Assembly: GCA_028704555.1 (NCBI GenBank)
Contig: JAQWFD010000009.1
Location: forward strand, 1-45,489
DNA: 45,489 nt
Source of the DNA: Desulfobacterales bacterium
Lineage (GTDB): Bacteria; Desulfobacterota; Desulfobacteria; Desulfobacterales; JAQWFD01
Reading direction: 5' to 3'
Below, piece after piece: positions 35,139-41,795 of this stretch. The notes below the pieces were generated by a model. It saw only the letters and a list, made by a program, of their open reading frames with translations. It was not told the DNA's origin and ran no database searches. The position numbers and the translations under genes were made by a program. Each line of letters begins with the position of its first letter. The stretch's first letter is position 1.

Positions 35139-36077
35139 CTATTTTCCTTTTCCCGGGAAAATCACCCTTCCGGACAGGCTGAGATCATACCCCGCATACT
35201 GATTGGCCATTGTCTTGAACTCATCGTCATGCAGAAGGCCGATAAACAGCTGAACGCCCTCGTCAAAATATCGCTCCTTATTGATGAGAAAGTCATAACG
35301 TTCCCAACGCAGGGGAATAAAACCGAGATCCAGGATATCGGCCACGGCCCGTATCCCCAGCCCCGCATCCGCTCGCCCGCTCATCACGTCGACAGCCACA
35401 TCGATATGCTTTTGAACCTCATGATGATAGCCCTCGACTCCTGAGCCCTCTATTTCCATCTTTTTTAACTCGCCATCCAGCAGCAGGCGGGTGCCGGTGC
35501 CAAGTGGACGATTGACGATCCGAATCCCCGGCTGAGCCAAATCGACAATCCCGGAAATATTTTTCGGATTCCCTTTCTGCACCAGTATGCCCTGTTCCCG
35601 ACGGCAGAAATTCACCACCGCCGGCATGACATCCAGTTCGGCTATCGCAAACTCAAAGTTGTAATCATTTCCATCTTCCACCAGAAGATGACTCGACGCC
35701 ATGTGGCACAGGTTCTGCCGCAACGCCCTGAGCCCTCCCATACTTCCCAGATTGCCGAAGACCGAGACGTGTTCCGGATATAATTTGTTAAACAAAGTCA
35801 TGGTCCGATCCAGGAGAGGATCGTTACTTCCGGTAATAATCAGTAATCCATGGTAAGGCGGGAGCTGGGTCATGGGTTTGGGATAATTGATCGTGCTGAT
35901 CTCAATCCACTGTTCAACCAGATGCTGCGGAAACAGCCATTTACCCGTGACTTTTGTTGCGGGCAGGCCCTTTTCGGCCACCAGCGTATAGATCATTTTT
36001 TCGTTGACATCGAGAAACTTCGCCACTTCCTTTGTTGAAAGCATTGTTTTCATAACCGGCACCTGATGTTCGTTCAT
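35139..36077 (-). CDS. HTH regulator with periplasmic-binding-like sensor domain
   Basis: The 312-residue protein starts with an excisionase/MerR-type helix-turn-helix (LSTKEVAKFLDVNEKMIYTLV, about 14-60, including KVTGKWLFP). A type-2 periplasmic-binding-protein fold (about 72-305) follows, with GLLIITGSNDPLLD, GTGTRLLLDGEL and GRADAGLGIRAVA, as in intracellular molybdate-binding-like regulators. It has no signal peptide, so it is a one-component cytoplasmic sensor. Its place directly upstream of tupABC and opposite a Mo-storage-type gene makes a tungstate/molybdate-responsive regulator likely. An internal ATG at 36053 with AGG before it could also be the start. Confidence 0.82.
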   Translation of the reverse strand: MNEHQVPVMKTMLSTKEVAKFLDVNEKMIYTLVAEKGLPATKVTGKWLFPQHLVEQWIEISTINYPKPMTQLPPYHGLLIITGSNDPLLDRTMTLFNKLYPEHVSVFGNLGSMGGLRALRQNLCHMASSHLLVEDGNDYNFEFAIAELDVMPAVVNFCRREQGILVQKGNPKNISGIVDLAQPGIRIVNRPLGTGTRLLLDGELKKMEIEGSGVEGYHHEVQKHIDVAVDVMSGRADAGLGIRAVADILDLGFIPLRWERYDFLINKERYFDEGVQLFIGLLHDDEFKTMANQYAGYDLSLSGRVIFPGKGK

Positions 36078-36168
36078 ATATCGGCCCTTGACAAGCGGCC
36101 AAATTGCACAATTTTATACGTCTTGCGCTGTTAAAGGACGATATTATTTTAATATTCAAACGAGTTAT

Positions 36169-36196
36169 CTTATATTTTTAAGTCATTTTATGTCAA
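36169..36196 (-). promoter_or_regulatory. Promoter of the tup-linked regulator
   Basis: A perfect TTGACA (36196-36191), 16 bases, then TATAAG (36174-36169) in a very A+T-rich context. It would start transcription about 85 bases before the regulator's ATG. Confidence 0.65.
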
Positions 36197-36279
36197 CATT
36201 ATATTTTAGTGGAACCATATAACCTTTAAGTCTCCCTAAACGACCTTAGCCACCTGAAACCAACCTGTTTTTACATAAC

Positions 36280-36306
36280 TTGACATGCTCATACGAACCC
36301 TATAAG
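36280..36306 (+). promoter_or_regulatory. Candidate promoter of the storage-protein gene
   Basis: TTGACA at 36280-36285 and TATAAG at 36301-36306 are good boxes, but the 15-base spacing is short, which may mean activation is needed. Confidence 0.45.
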
Positions 36307-36328
36307 TAGAGCAGCACAGAGACCGGAC

Positions 36329-36369
36329 CAGACAAAGCACCGCCAACGGGCAAGCGGTGCCACCGTCTG
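36329..36369 (+). ncRNA. Structured 5' leader of the storage-protein gene (candidate)
   Basis: CAGAC (36329-36333) pairs with GTCTG (36365-36369), enclosing a perfect 7-bp stem GCACCGC/GCGGTGC (36337-36343 and 36354-36360) with loop CAACGGGCAA. It sits in a leader of about 170 bases between the candidate promoter and the ATG. I do not recognise the molybdenum-cofactor riboswitch consensus. It may be a metal- or cofactor-responsive RNA, or simply a stable leader. Confidence 0.35.
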
Positions 36370-36483
36370 TTACATCAGAGCAGTTGATCCAATTTGAATC
36401 GAAAGATATTGCGTGCCCGAACGAAAACCCAATAATTTTTTCCAGGTTCAAAACCGGCGTAAATTCTAACCGCAGGAGACGTT

Positions 36484-37341
36484 ATGGCAAATCTGATCAA
36501 GGAAGAAGAAGATAAGGGCCGGCTGCATATTCAATCCAGCCTCATGGGAGAATCGCTGGTCAGCAAATCTTTTCTCAAAACAACCGAGGTCAAAGACTAC
36601 TTCCGGATGCACCCGGACATCAATGTACTGAAAATCGGCGGACAGAGCATCATGGACCGGGGAGGCAGTGCGCTGTTCCCGATAATAGACAAGTTGATTG
36701 AAGCCAAGGAACGGCATAAAATCCTGCTTATGACCGGCGGCGGTACCCGTGCCCGGCATGCATACAGCATCGGGGTAGACCTGGGAATGCCCCCCGGCAT
36801 CCTGTCCAAAATGGGGGACAAGGTATCCTGGCAAAACGCAGAAATGCTTTCGGTCCTGATGGCCAAACACGGTGGCATCCAAATCAACAACGGCGACAAT
36901 CTGGAACAGCTCACCATGTTTTGCAAGCTCGGTTATATACCGATCACGTGCGGGGTTCCGCCGTACGGATTATTCGAACATCCGCCCGAGCACGGCTCCA
37001 TTCCCCCTCACCGCACCGATTCGGGGGCTTTTCTGCTGGCAGAAAATATCGGGGCCCGCTCCCTGATTTATCTGAAGGATGAAAAGGGATTGTTTGAAAA
37101 TGATCCGAAGAAAGTCAGCAAATCCGACCGGGCCAATCTCAGATTTTTTGACAGGATCTCCGCATCTGAGCTGCTGGAGCTGGATCTGGACGACTTGATC
37201 GTTGAACGGGCGGTGATCACCCTGCTTCAACGGGCAAAATCTGTGAAACAGCTCCAGATCATCGATGCTCTCAATCACCCGGAACATATTCTCCGGGCAC
37301 TGGATGGAGAACATGTCGGAACGATCATTTATAAGGACTGA
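36484..37341 (+). CDS. Molybdenum-storage-protein-like amino-acid-kinase fold protein
   Basis: The 285-residue protein resembles MosB/MosA of the Azotobacter Mo storage protein: VLKIGGQSIMDRG (48-60), MTGGGTRARHAYSIGVDLG, GSIPPHRTDSGAFLLAE, YLKDEKGLFENDP and a C-terminal ALDGEHVGTII. The fold is shared with UMP kinase, but the IPPHRTD-type segment and the EHVGT ending point to MoSto. MoSto uses ATP to build polyoxomolybdate or polyoxotungstate clusters inside a hexamer of two subunits; only one gene is present here, so the complex may be homomeric. An AGGAG site precedes the ATG. It lies opposite the tup regulator. Function is inferred from similarity and context. Confidence 0.8.
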   Translation: MANLIKEEEDKGRLHIQSSLMGESLVSKSFLKTTEVKDYFRMHPDINVLKIGGQSIMDRGGSALFPIIDKLIEAKERHKILLMTGGGTRARHAYSIGVDLGMPPGILSKMGDKVSWQNAEMLSVLMAKHGGIQINNGDNLEQLTMFCKLGYIPITCGVPPYGLFEHPPEHGSIPPHRTDSGAFLLAENIGARSLIYLKDEKGLFENDPKKVSKSDRANLRFFDRISASELLELDLDDLIVERAVITLLQRAKSVKQLQIIDALNHPEHILRALDGEHVGTIIYKD

Positions 37342-37388
37342 TACTAAGGGCGGGCAGGCGCATTCGTAACGCTACGTTATAATACAAC

Positions 37389-37415
37389 TGAGGCGTACGG
37401 TCAGCGTACGCCTCA
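37389..37415. terminator. Hairpin between convergent genes
   Basis: A perfect 11-bp stem TGAGGCGTACG with loop GTCAG lies between the storage-protein gene (plus) and the small minus-strand gene at 37463. No T run follows on either strand. Confidence 0.5.
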
Positions 37416-37462
37416 ATGATCTGAATGGATTCATTGTAATGCAATTGCAAAGCAGAAACACC

Positions 37463-37675
37463 CTATTCCTCGGCTTCGTCTTTGTCTTCCTTTTCGACTT
37501 TCAGAAAGACGATTTCCGAACCGGTGGCTTCGGCAATCTGATCCAGTTCTTTTTTACGAATGTGCTTGGAATAAAGTTTGATATCACCGCCACTGACACC
37601 GATGACACGAAAACGGGGTTTTTTTTCTCCTTTTTCGATTTTGCGTCTTTCCCGGACAAAAATTTTTGCACTCAT
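37463..37675 (-). CDS. Small conserved basic/acidic protein, unknown function
   Basis: The 70-residue protein begins MSAKIFVRERRKIEKGEKK and ends in an acidic EKEDKDEAEE tail. The middle, FRVIGVSGGDIKLYSKHIRKKELDQIA, is consistent with a short alpha-beta fold. The ATG at 37675 has an AAAGGAGAATT ribosome site and is preferred over an ATG at 37693. There is no signal peptide or membrane segment. I have an impression of similar small proteins in Desulfobacterota but cannot assign a function. Confidence 0.75.
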   Translation of the reverse strand: MSAKIFVRERRKIEKGEKKPRFRVIGVSGGDIKLYSKHIRKKELDQIAEATGSEIVFLKVEKEDKDEAEE

Positions 37676-37792
37676 GGAATTCTCCTTTAGCAATAGAGGG
37701 TAACCAGCAGGATGATCCGGTAAACGCTACCCGATGACCGGAAGCCTCATCACGGATTCATCAGATCAAAACCTGCCAGAACATAAGGACAC

Positions 37793-38221
37793 ATGCAACA
37801 TATATCCTTCAAGGATATATGTCAATCGATTATGAAAGTCCAAAATAAATCACACCACCAACCCGGTACAGGAAAAAAGGAACGTTACATTCAGCCGTCA
37901 ATTTTATTGAGCCTGAAGCTCAAACCATCGTATGGCTACGAATTGATACAGGATATTCAGACGTTTGGATTTGTGGAGGGACTCGCGCCGCCGGGAATGA
38001 TATACCGGCATCTCAGGCAGCTGGAAGAAGACGGACTGGTGCACTCGGAATGGGAAACGGAGGGCACCGGTGCGGCAAAACGGATGTACCGGTTAACTCC
38101 GGAAGGCGAAGACATCCTCTGTCTCTGGATCCGGTTCATGGAACGACAGGTGGAACAGCTTCAACGGTTTTCCGAATGCTATCACTCGTGTGAATCATCC
38201 GCAAAGCCGCCGGCCGAATGA
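37793..38221 (+). CDS. PadR-like transcriptional regulator
   Basis: The 142-residue protein has a PadR winged helix: LLSLKLKPSYGYELIQDIQTFGF, GMIYRHLRQLEEDGLVHSEWE and AKRMYRLTPEGEDIL, the last being the typical beta wing. A C-terminal helix (LWIRFMERQVEQLQRF) should mediate dimerisation. The ATG at 37793 has an AAGGAC site; an in-frame ATG at 37832 is an alternative that would leave the nearby 25-bp palindrome outside the coding region. It converges on the FDDTD gene of the TonB-ECF operon. Targets are unknown; self-regulation is likely for this family. Confidence 0.85.
   Translation: MQHISFKDICQSIMKVQNKSHHQPGTGKKERYIQPSILLSLKLKPSYGYELIQDIQTFGFVEGLAPPGMIYRHLRQLEEDGLVHSEWETEGTGAAKRMYRLTPEGEDILCLWIRFMERQVEQLQRFSECYHSCESSAKPPAE
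37798..37822. promoter_or_regulatory. 25-bp perfect palindrome, candidate PadR operator
   Basis: Half site ACATATATCCTT at 37798-37809 is repeated as its exact complement at 37811-37822 around a single C. PadR operators commonly have an ATGT/ACAT-type dyad, and this one ends in ACAT and ATGT. It covers the first codons of the regulator if translation starts at 37793. Confidence 0.65.
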
Positions 38222-38245
38222 TTGAATCCTGCCGACGGCTTTGCG
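38200..38245. terminator. Hairpin between padR and the FDDTD gene
   Basis: CGCAAAGCCGCCGGC (38200-38214) faces GCCGACGGCTTTGCG (38231-38245), 15 positions with one mismatch or wobble, at a convergent gene junction. It overlaps the 3' end of the PadR gene and has no T run. Confidence 0.5.
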
Positions 38246-38280
38246 TGAATCAAATTCTGTGCGGGTATCAGCGGACGTTT

Positions 38281-39021
38281 CTACTGCTCGCCGGTCTTCT
38301 TTTTAGGCGTTTTGCCACTGACAACCTCCCAGACACCTTCGCCGATGCATTTGACCATCAGCACCGCCTGATTGCCCAGAAGCCTTGGCCGAAGCCAGCC
38401 ATTGGTGATCACCTGATCTGCAGGCGCCGGCCCGTTTGCATTTTTTTCCAGGGACACAATCCGGATATGTTTGTCCTCCAGGTCAGATACGGCTACCGTA
38501 TCCGGAAAATCGCGAAGCTTTCCGAACTCGATGAACCGGCCTGCCCACCCGGATGCTGTCAGCCCTACTGCCGCCGCCGCGCCGATGATTCCATCGTTAG
38601 TGCCCCCATGGCCGGACAGATGTATACCGGCACCTGAAGTCGCCCGGAGCGCATCTTTCTGTGTCACCACGCGCCGGGTGCATGCAACTCCGAAATCCAT
38701 CAAATCCGACATCCCGGGATCACCCTCACATGCCAGACATATTCCCGGATCGCTTCCTTCCAGATAATGAGCTTCAAGGTGACGGACGGCCCTTTCGATG
38801 ATCGAGTCCAGGGGATAGGCGCGGGGCACATCCATGGCCACACAGGCCGAACTGTTATGCGACGTGTAGGGCACATCGTCATGGACCAGAAGCTGCAGGC
38901 GAACCACGGCCCACAGACGGATCTCTTCCGGCAGCTCATACCCGAACCACCTGGCCAGCTTACCGGTCCCCCGATCTGCATCAATGGTATCGGTATCATC
39001 AAACCCCAGCAAAACTCTCAT
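38281..39021 (-). CDS. FDDTD-motif protein related to TiaS
   Basis: The 246-residue protein starts MRVLLGFDDTDT, the DDTD motif (residues 8-11) of the TiaS catalytic domain, which in archaea modifies tRNA-Ile2 with agmatine. LQLLVHDDVPYTSHNSSACVAMDV and GAGIHLSGHGGTNDGIIGAAAAVGL follow the same fold. The archaeal C-terminal OB and zinc-ribbon tRNA-binding parts are absent, and bacteria make the equivalent tRNA with TilS instead, so the archaeal role is unlikely. It is the last gene of the TonB-ECF operon, suggesting that it processes the imported compound, perhaps by ATP-dependent ligation. No substrate can be named. Confidence 0.75.
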   Translation of the reverse strand: MRVLLGFDDTDTIDADRGTGKLARWFGYELPEEIRLWAVVRLQLLVHDDVPYTSHNSSACVAMDVPRAYPLDSIIERAVRHLEAHYLEGSDPGICLACEGDPGMSDLMDFGVACTRRVVTQKDALRATSGAGIHLSGHGGTNDGIIGAAAAVGLTASGWAGRFIEFGKLRDFPDTVAVSDLEDKHIRIVSLEKNANGPAPADQVITNGWLRPRLLGNQAVLMVKCIGEGVWEVVSGKTPKKKTGEQ

Positions 39022-39090
39022 AAAACATCTCCTTCTCGATTTAGTTCCTCAGTTCATCAGCGACCAGTCAGCATGTCCTCCGGCGTTCTG

Positions 39091-39684
39091 TTACTTTCCT
39101 TGATCTTTCATCCGCATGCCATCCCGTCCGGCAGATGGAATCAACCGGTTGGCGACCAGACGCCGCACCACCGTCGGCACCATGGCGCCCCCTATACCGC
39201 CAAAAATCATGTTCATGATAGACGCCAGGATCATATTCTGCAAGATCAACACATTTTCCATGCCCGCAAGGCTTTCGACCAGTCCAATGATGAAAGCACG
39301 GCTACCGGCGGCCAAAGCCCCTGCAATGATACAGGCGGTATAACGATACGCAAGCATCGGATACACGGCCGCGGCACAGTCGATAAACACTCCCGGCAGA
39401 AGAAACTTGAGGATCACCAGTGGACCCGATTTTGCGCCCATCCCCAGAACCAAGCTCAATATGCCGGCGATCATTCCTGTAAAGGTCGCAGCCCCCAGGC
39501 GCTGGACACACCCGCGGCCGAGAATCAGAAAAAACATGGTAAACACCATGCTGTGGCCGGTTATATGCAGATGAAGCCTGAGAACCGCCTTGGCAATGAT
39601 GATAAAGGTTGCACAGAATGAAAGGCAAAGCGCCTCGCGAAGGGTAAACCGGTTCCACATCAGTTTATCAGCAGATTCTTTCAT
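39091..39684 (-). CDS. ECF transporter S component, substrate unknown
   Basis: The 197-residue membrane protein has about six helices and an ECF S-component look, including LREALCLSFCATFIIIAKAV, MNMIFGGIGGAMVPTVV and a short basic N-terminus. The ATG at 39684 behind a perfect GGAGG site overlaps the ecfT stop by four bases (ATGA), so it is preferred over the ATG at 39702. The S component binds the vitamin or metal and the EcfAA'T module powers transport. I do not recognise its family among biotin, thiamin, cobalamin or queuosine types. Confidence 0.75.
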   Translation of the reverse strand: MKESADKLMWNRFTLREALCLSFCATFIIIAKAVLRLHLHITGHSMVFTMFFLILGRGCVQRLGAATFTGMIAGILSLVLGMGAKSGPLVILKFLLPGVFIDCAAAVYPMLAYRYTACIIAGALAAGSRAFIIGLVESLAGMENVLILQNMILASIMNMIFGGIGGAMVPTVVRRLVANRLIPSAGRDGMRMKDQGK

Positions 39685-40349
39685 TCGATTTCCTCCCGGC
39701 ATGAACCGGCCCGTTTTCCAAATCCCCTGGCCTCAGCTGACAATGCCGCATCTTCAGCCGTTTTCAAGGCCCGTATCATCAGGGGAATCAGTATGCAGTG
39801 AAACATATCCGGCCAGTTCCGGGGATTGATCAGGGAACGGGTCGTCACACGGGCGCCACGCAGTTGCTGCGCCATGACGATGTCAGTGAACTCCCGGGTA
39901 AAATACGGCACAAACCGGAAACTGATGAACACAAAAAACGCGATCCGCTCCGGCAGTATGCGTCGAAGGGTTTTCATCAACTGTGACGAAGAGGTTGTCC
40001 GCAGAAAAAGCGCACCCGGCATGAAAAACAGCAGTATCTGCAGCGACGTTCTGGCACCTGGCAAAAGGCCTGCGCTTCCATAGCGAAGCATGTACAACGC
40101 CACCACGATCGCCATCTGAACCAGAAAAGCGCGGATGTCTCTCCACAAATCCACCACTTTGAGCCGCGCAAGTCCGTAACCGATGAGATTAATTCCCACA
40201 AGCACCGTCAGGCCCGTAACCGTTTTGACAATACAGGCGGCCGAACACATGGCACATACCCCGGCCATTTTCCAGCCGGAACCCATCCGGTGGCATAGTG
40301 AATCACCGCTGCGGAACTGGTAGGCGAGGGTTTGAGATGACAGACTCAA
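39681..40349 (-). CDS. ecfT: ECF transporter T component
   Basis: The 222-residue protein has four to five helices in its first 130 residues and the EcfT coupling motifs AQQLRGAR (about 157-164) and AEARGFG near the end. These contact the ATPases. The frame opens at a TTG (40349) without a good ribosome site; an internal ATG at about 40286 (MGSGWKMAG) may be the true start. It lies 21 bases after the ATPase gene. Confidence 0.88.
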   Translation of the reverse strand: MSLSSQTLAYQFRSGDSLCHRMGSGWKMAGVCAMCSAACIVKTVTGLTVLVGINLIGYGLARLKVVDLWRDIRAFLVQMAIVVALYMLRYGSAGLLPGARTSLQILLFFMPGALFLRTTSSSQLMKTLRRILPERIAFFVFISFRFVPYFTREFTDIVMAQQLRGARVTTRSLINPRNWPDMFHCILIPLMIRALKTAEDAALSAEARGFGKRAGSCREEIE

Positions 40350-40370
40350 TGTTTTTATTCCGTTCCCATC

Positions 40371-41789
40371 TTATTGTGAAACGCTTTGAATGGACAGCTG
40401 CCCGGCATTCAAGACGAGTCGTTGATCCACCCTGCATTTGTCGTAAAGCCGGTTATGCGATGCCATCACCACGGCGATATCCCGATCCCTGCAAAGTCGG
40501 TTAATCAGGTTTACCATACGGATTCGCCGGGCAATATCCAGGCCTGAAAAAGGCTCGTCAAGCAGCAGCACCTGCGGTTCGGACACAATGACGGATGCCA
40601 GCGCCACCCGGTGCTGTTCGCCAAAACTCAGGGTCAAGGGCGATCGGTCTGCAAGATGCCCCACGTCGCAAAATTCCAGCGTCCGGATAACCTGATCCCG
40701 TATCTGCAGAAAAGGCAGCCGCCCGGATCGTTTTAAAGTAAACGCCACCTCGTCAAATACGGTATCTTCAAACAACTGCCGATGGGGATTCTGCATCAGC
40801 AGTCCCACCTTTCCCGGAAGCTGATGCGGCCGGGGACAATCCATCCCCGCGACTTGAAGTGTACCGGATTGGGTCCGTACAAACCCGCTGATGCATCTGA
40901 GAAGGGTGGATTTGCCGGCACCATTTGTTCCGTAAACGTGGACAAACTCTCCCTGCCGGACGCTCAGGTTAAGATGGTTGAACAGCAGATCGTTTTCCGG
41001 CCCGGTTAACACCAGATCGCTGATTTCCACCACCGGCGGCCCGCTGGTGTTACCCACACGGCCTGCTGCCTCGATACCATCGAACACCGCGGCCATTTCA
41101 TACCCGGATGGAAACTGGCTCAGCGTCTGATGAATCGAGCCGTTTTTCATCAGCATATACCTGTCGGCAAGAAGGCGGTAGGGCTCCAGATCGTGATCGG
41201 AAATCAGCAGGGTATGGCCTTGTTCTTTGAGGCGGGTTAATATCTGTATCAATTTTTGTTTTCCCGGGTCGTCCAGCTGGCCGCAGGGTTCATCCAGCAG
41301 GATCAGTCCCGGCTTCATTGACAGCACGGAAGCGAGGGTCAACCGATGTTTCTGACCGGCCGAAAGCGCTTCAACGCTTCGGGCCTCCAGGCCGGACAGG
41401 CCAACGGAGCTCAGCGCATCTGCGACCGCAGCGCCGACAGCGCCACGGGACATTCCCAGATTTTCCGGCCAGAATGCAACTTCATCCCCCACCGTGCTGC
41501 ACAGGATCTGGGTTTCGGCATTCTGGAACACCATGCCGGCATCCAGACCCGGCAGCGCCGGATGGATGAAGACATGCCCACACGTGCTGAAATCTTTCAA
41601 AAGACCCTGTATCGCCATCAGCAATGTGGTTTTCCCGCACCCGGACGGACCTGAAATACAGACACATTGCCCGCTTCCGGCGGAAAAGGATACATTGCTG
41701 ATGGCTTCGAGAAAAGACCCGGGATAAATATAACTGATATGGCTCACCCGAAGGACCGGTTTCATGTCAGCAGACAGCTCTCGAAACAC
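40371..41789 (-). CDS. ecfA: Fused ECF transporter ATPases (EcfA-EcfA')
   Basis: The 472-residue protein carries two ABC domains in tandem. The first (about 15-225) has GPSGCGKTTLL, LSAGQKHRLTLASVL and ILLDEPCGQLD; the second (about 255-465) has GTNGAGKSTLL, LSFGEQHRVALASVI and LLLDEPFSGLD. Signature motifs are the variant LS[AF]G[QE] forms common in ECF ATPases. Fusion of the two ATPases is known for ECF systems. The frame starts with a GTG at 41789; an ATG at 41765 (MKPVLRVSHISYIYPG) is as likely. It begins six bases after the TonB receptor stop. Confidence 0.92.
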   Translation of the reverse strand: MFRELSADMKPVLRVSHISYIYPGSFLEAISNVSFSAGSGQCVCISGPSGCGKTTLLMAIQGLLKDFSTCGHVFIHPALPGLDAGMVFQNAETQILCSTVGDEVAFWPENLGMSRGAVGAAVADALSSVGLSGLEARSVEALSAGQKHRLTLASVLSMKPGLILLDEPCGQLDDPGKQKLIQILTRLKEQGHTLLISDHDLEPYRLLADRYMLMKNGSIHQTLSQFPSGYEMAAVFDGIEAAGRVGNTSGPPVVEISDLVLTGPENDLLFNHLNLSVRQGEFVHVYGTNGAGKSTLLRCISGFVRTQSGTLQVAGMDCPRPHQLPGKVGLLMQNPHRQLFEDTVFDEVAFTLKRSGRLPFLQIRDQVIRTLEFCDVGHLADRSPLTLSFGEQHRVALASVIVSEPQVLLLDEPFSGLDIARRIRMVNLINRLCRDRDIAVVMASHNRLYDKCRVDQRLVLNAGQLSIQSVSQ

Positions 41790-41795
41790 TTCCCG

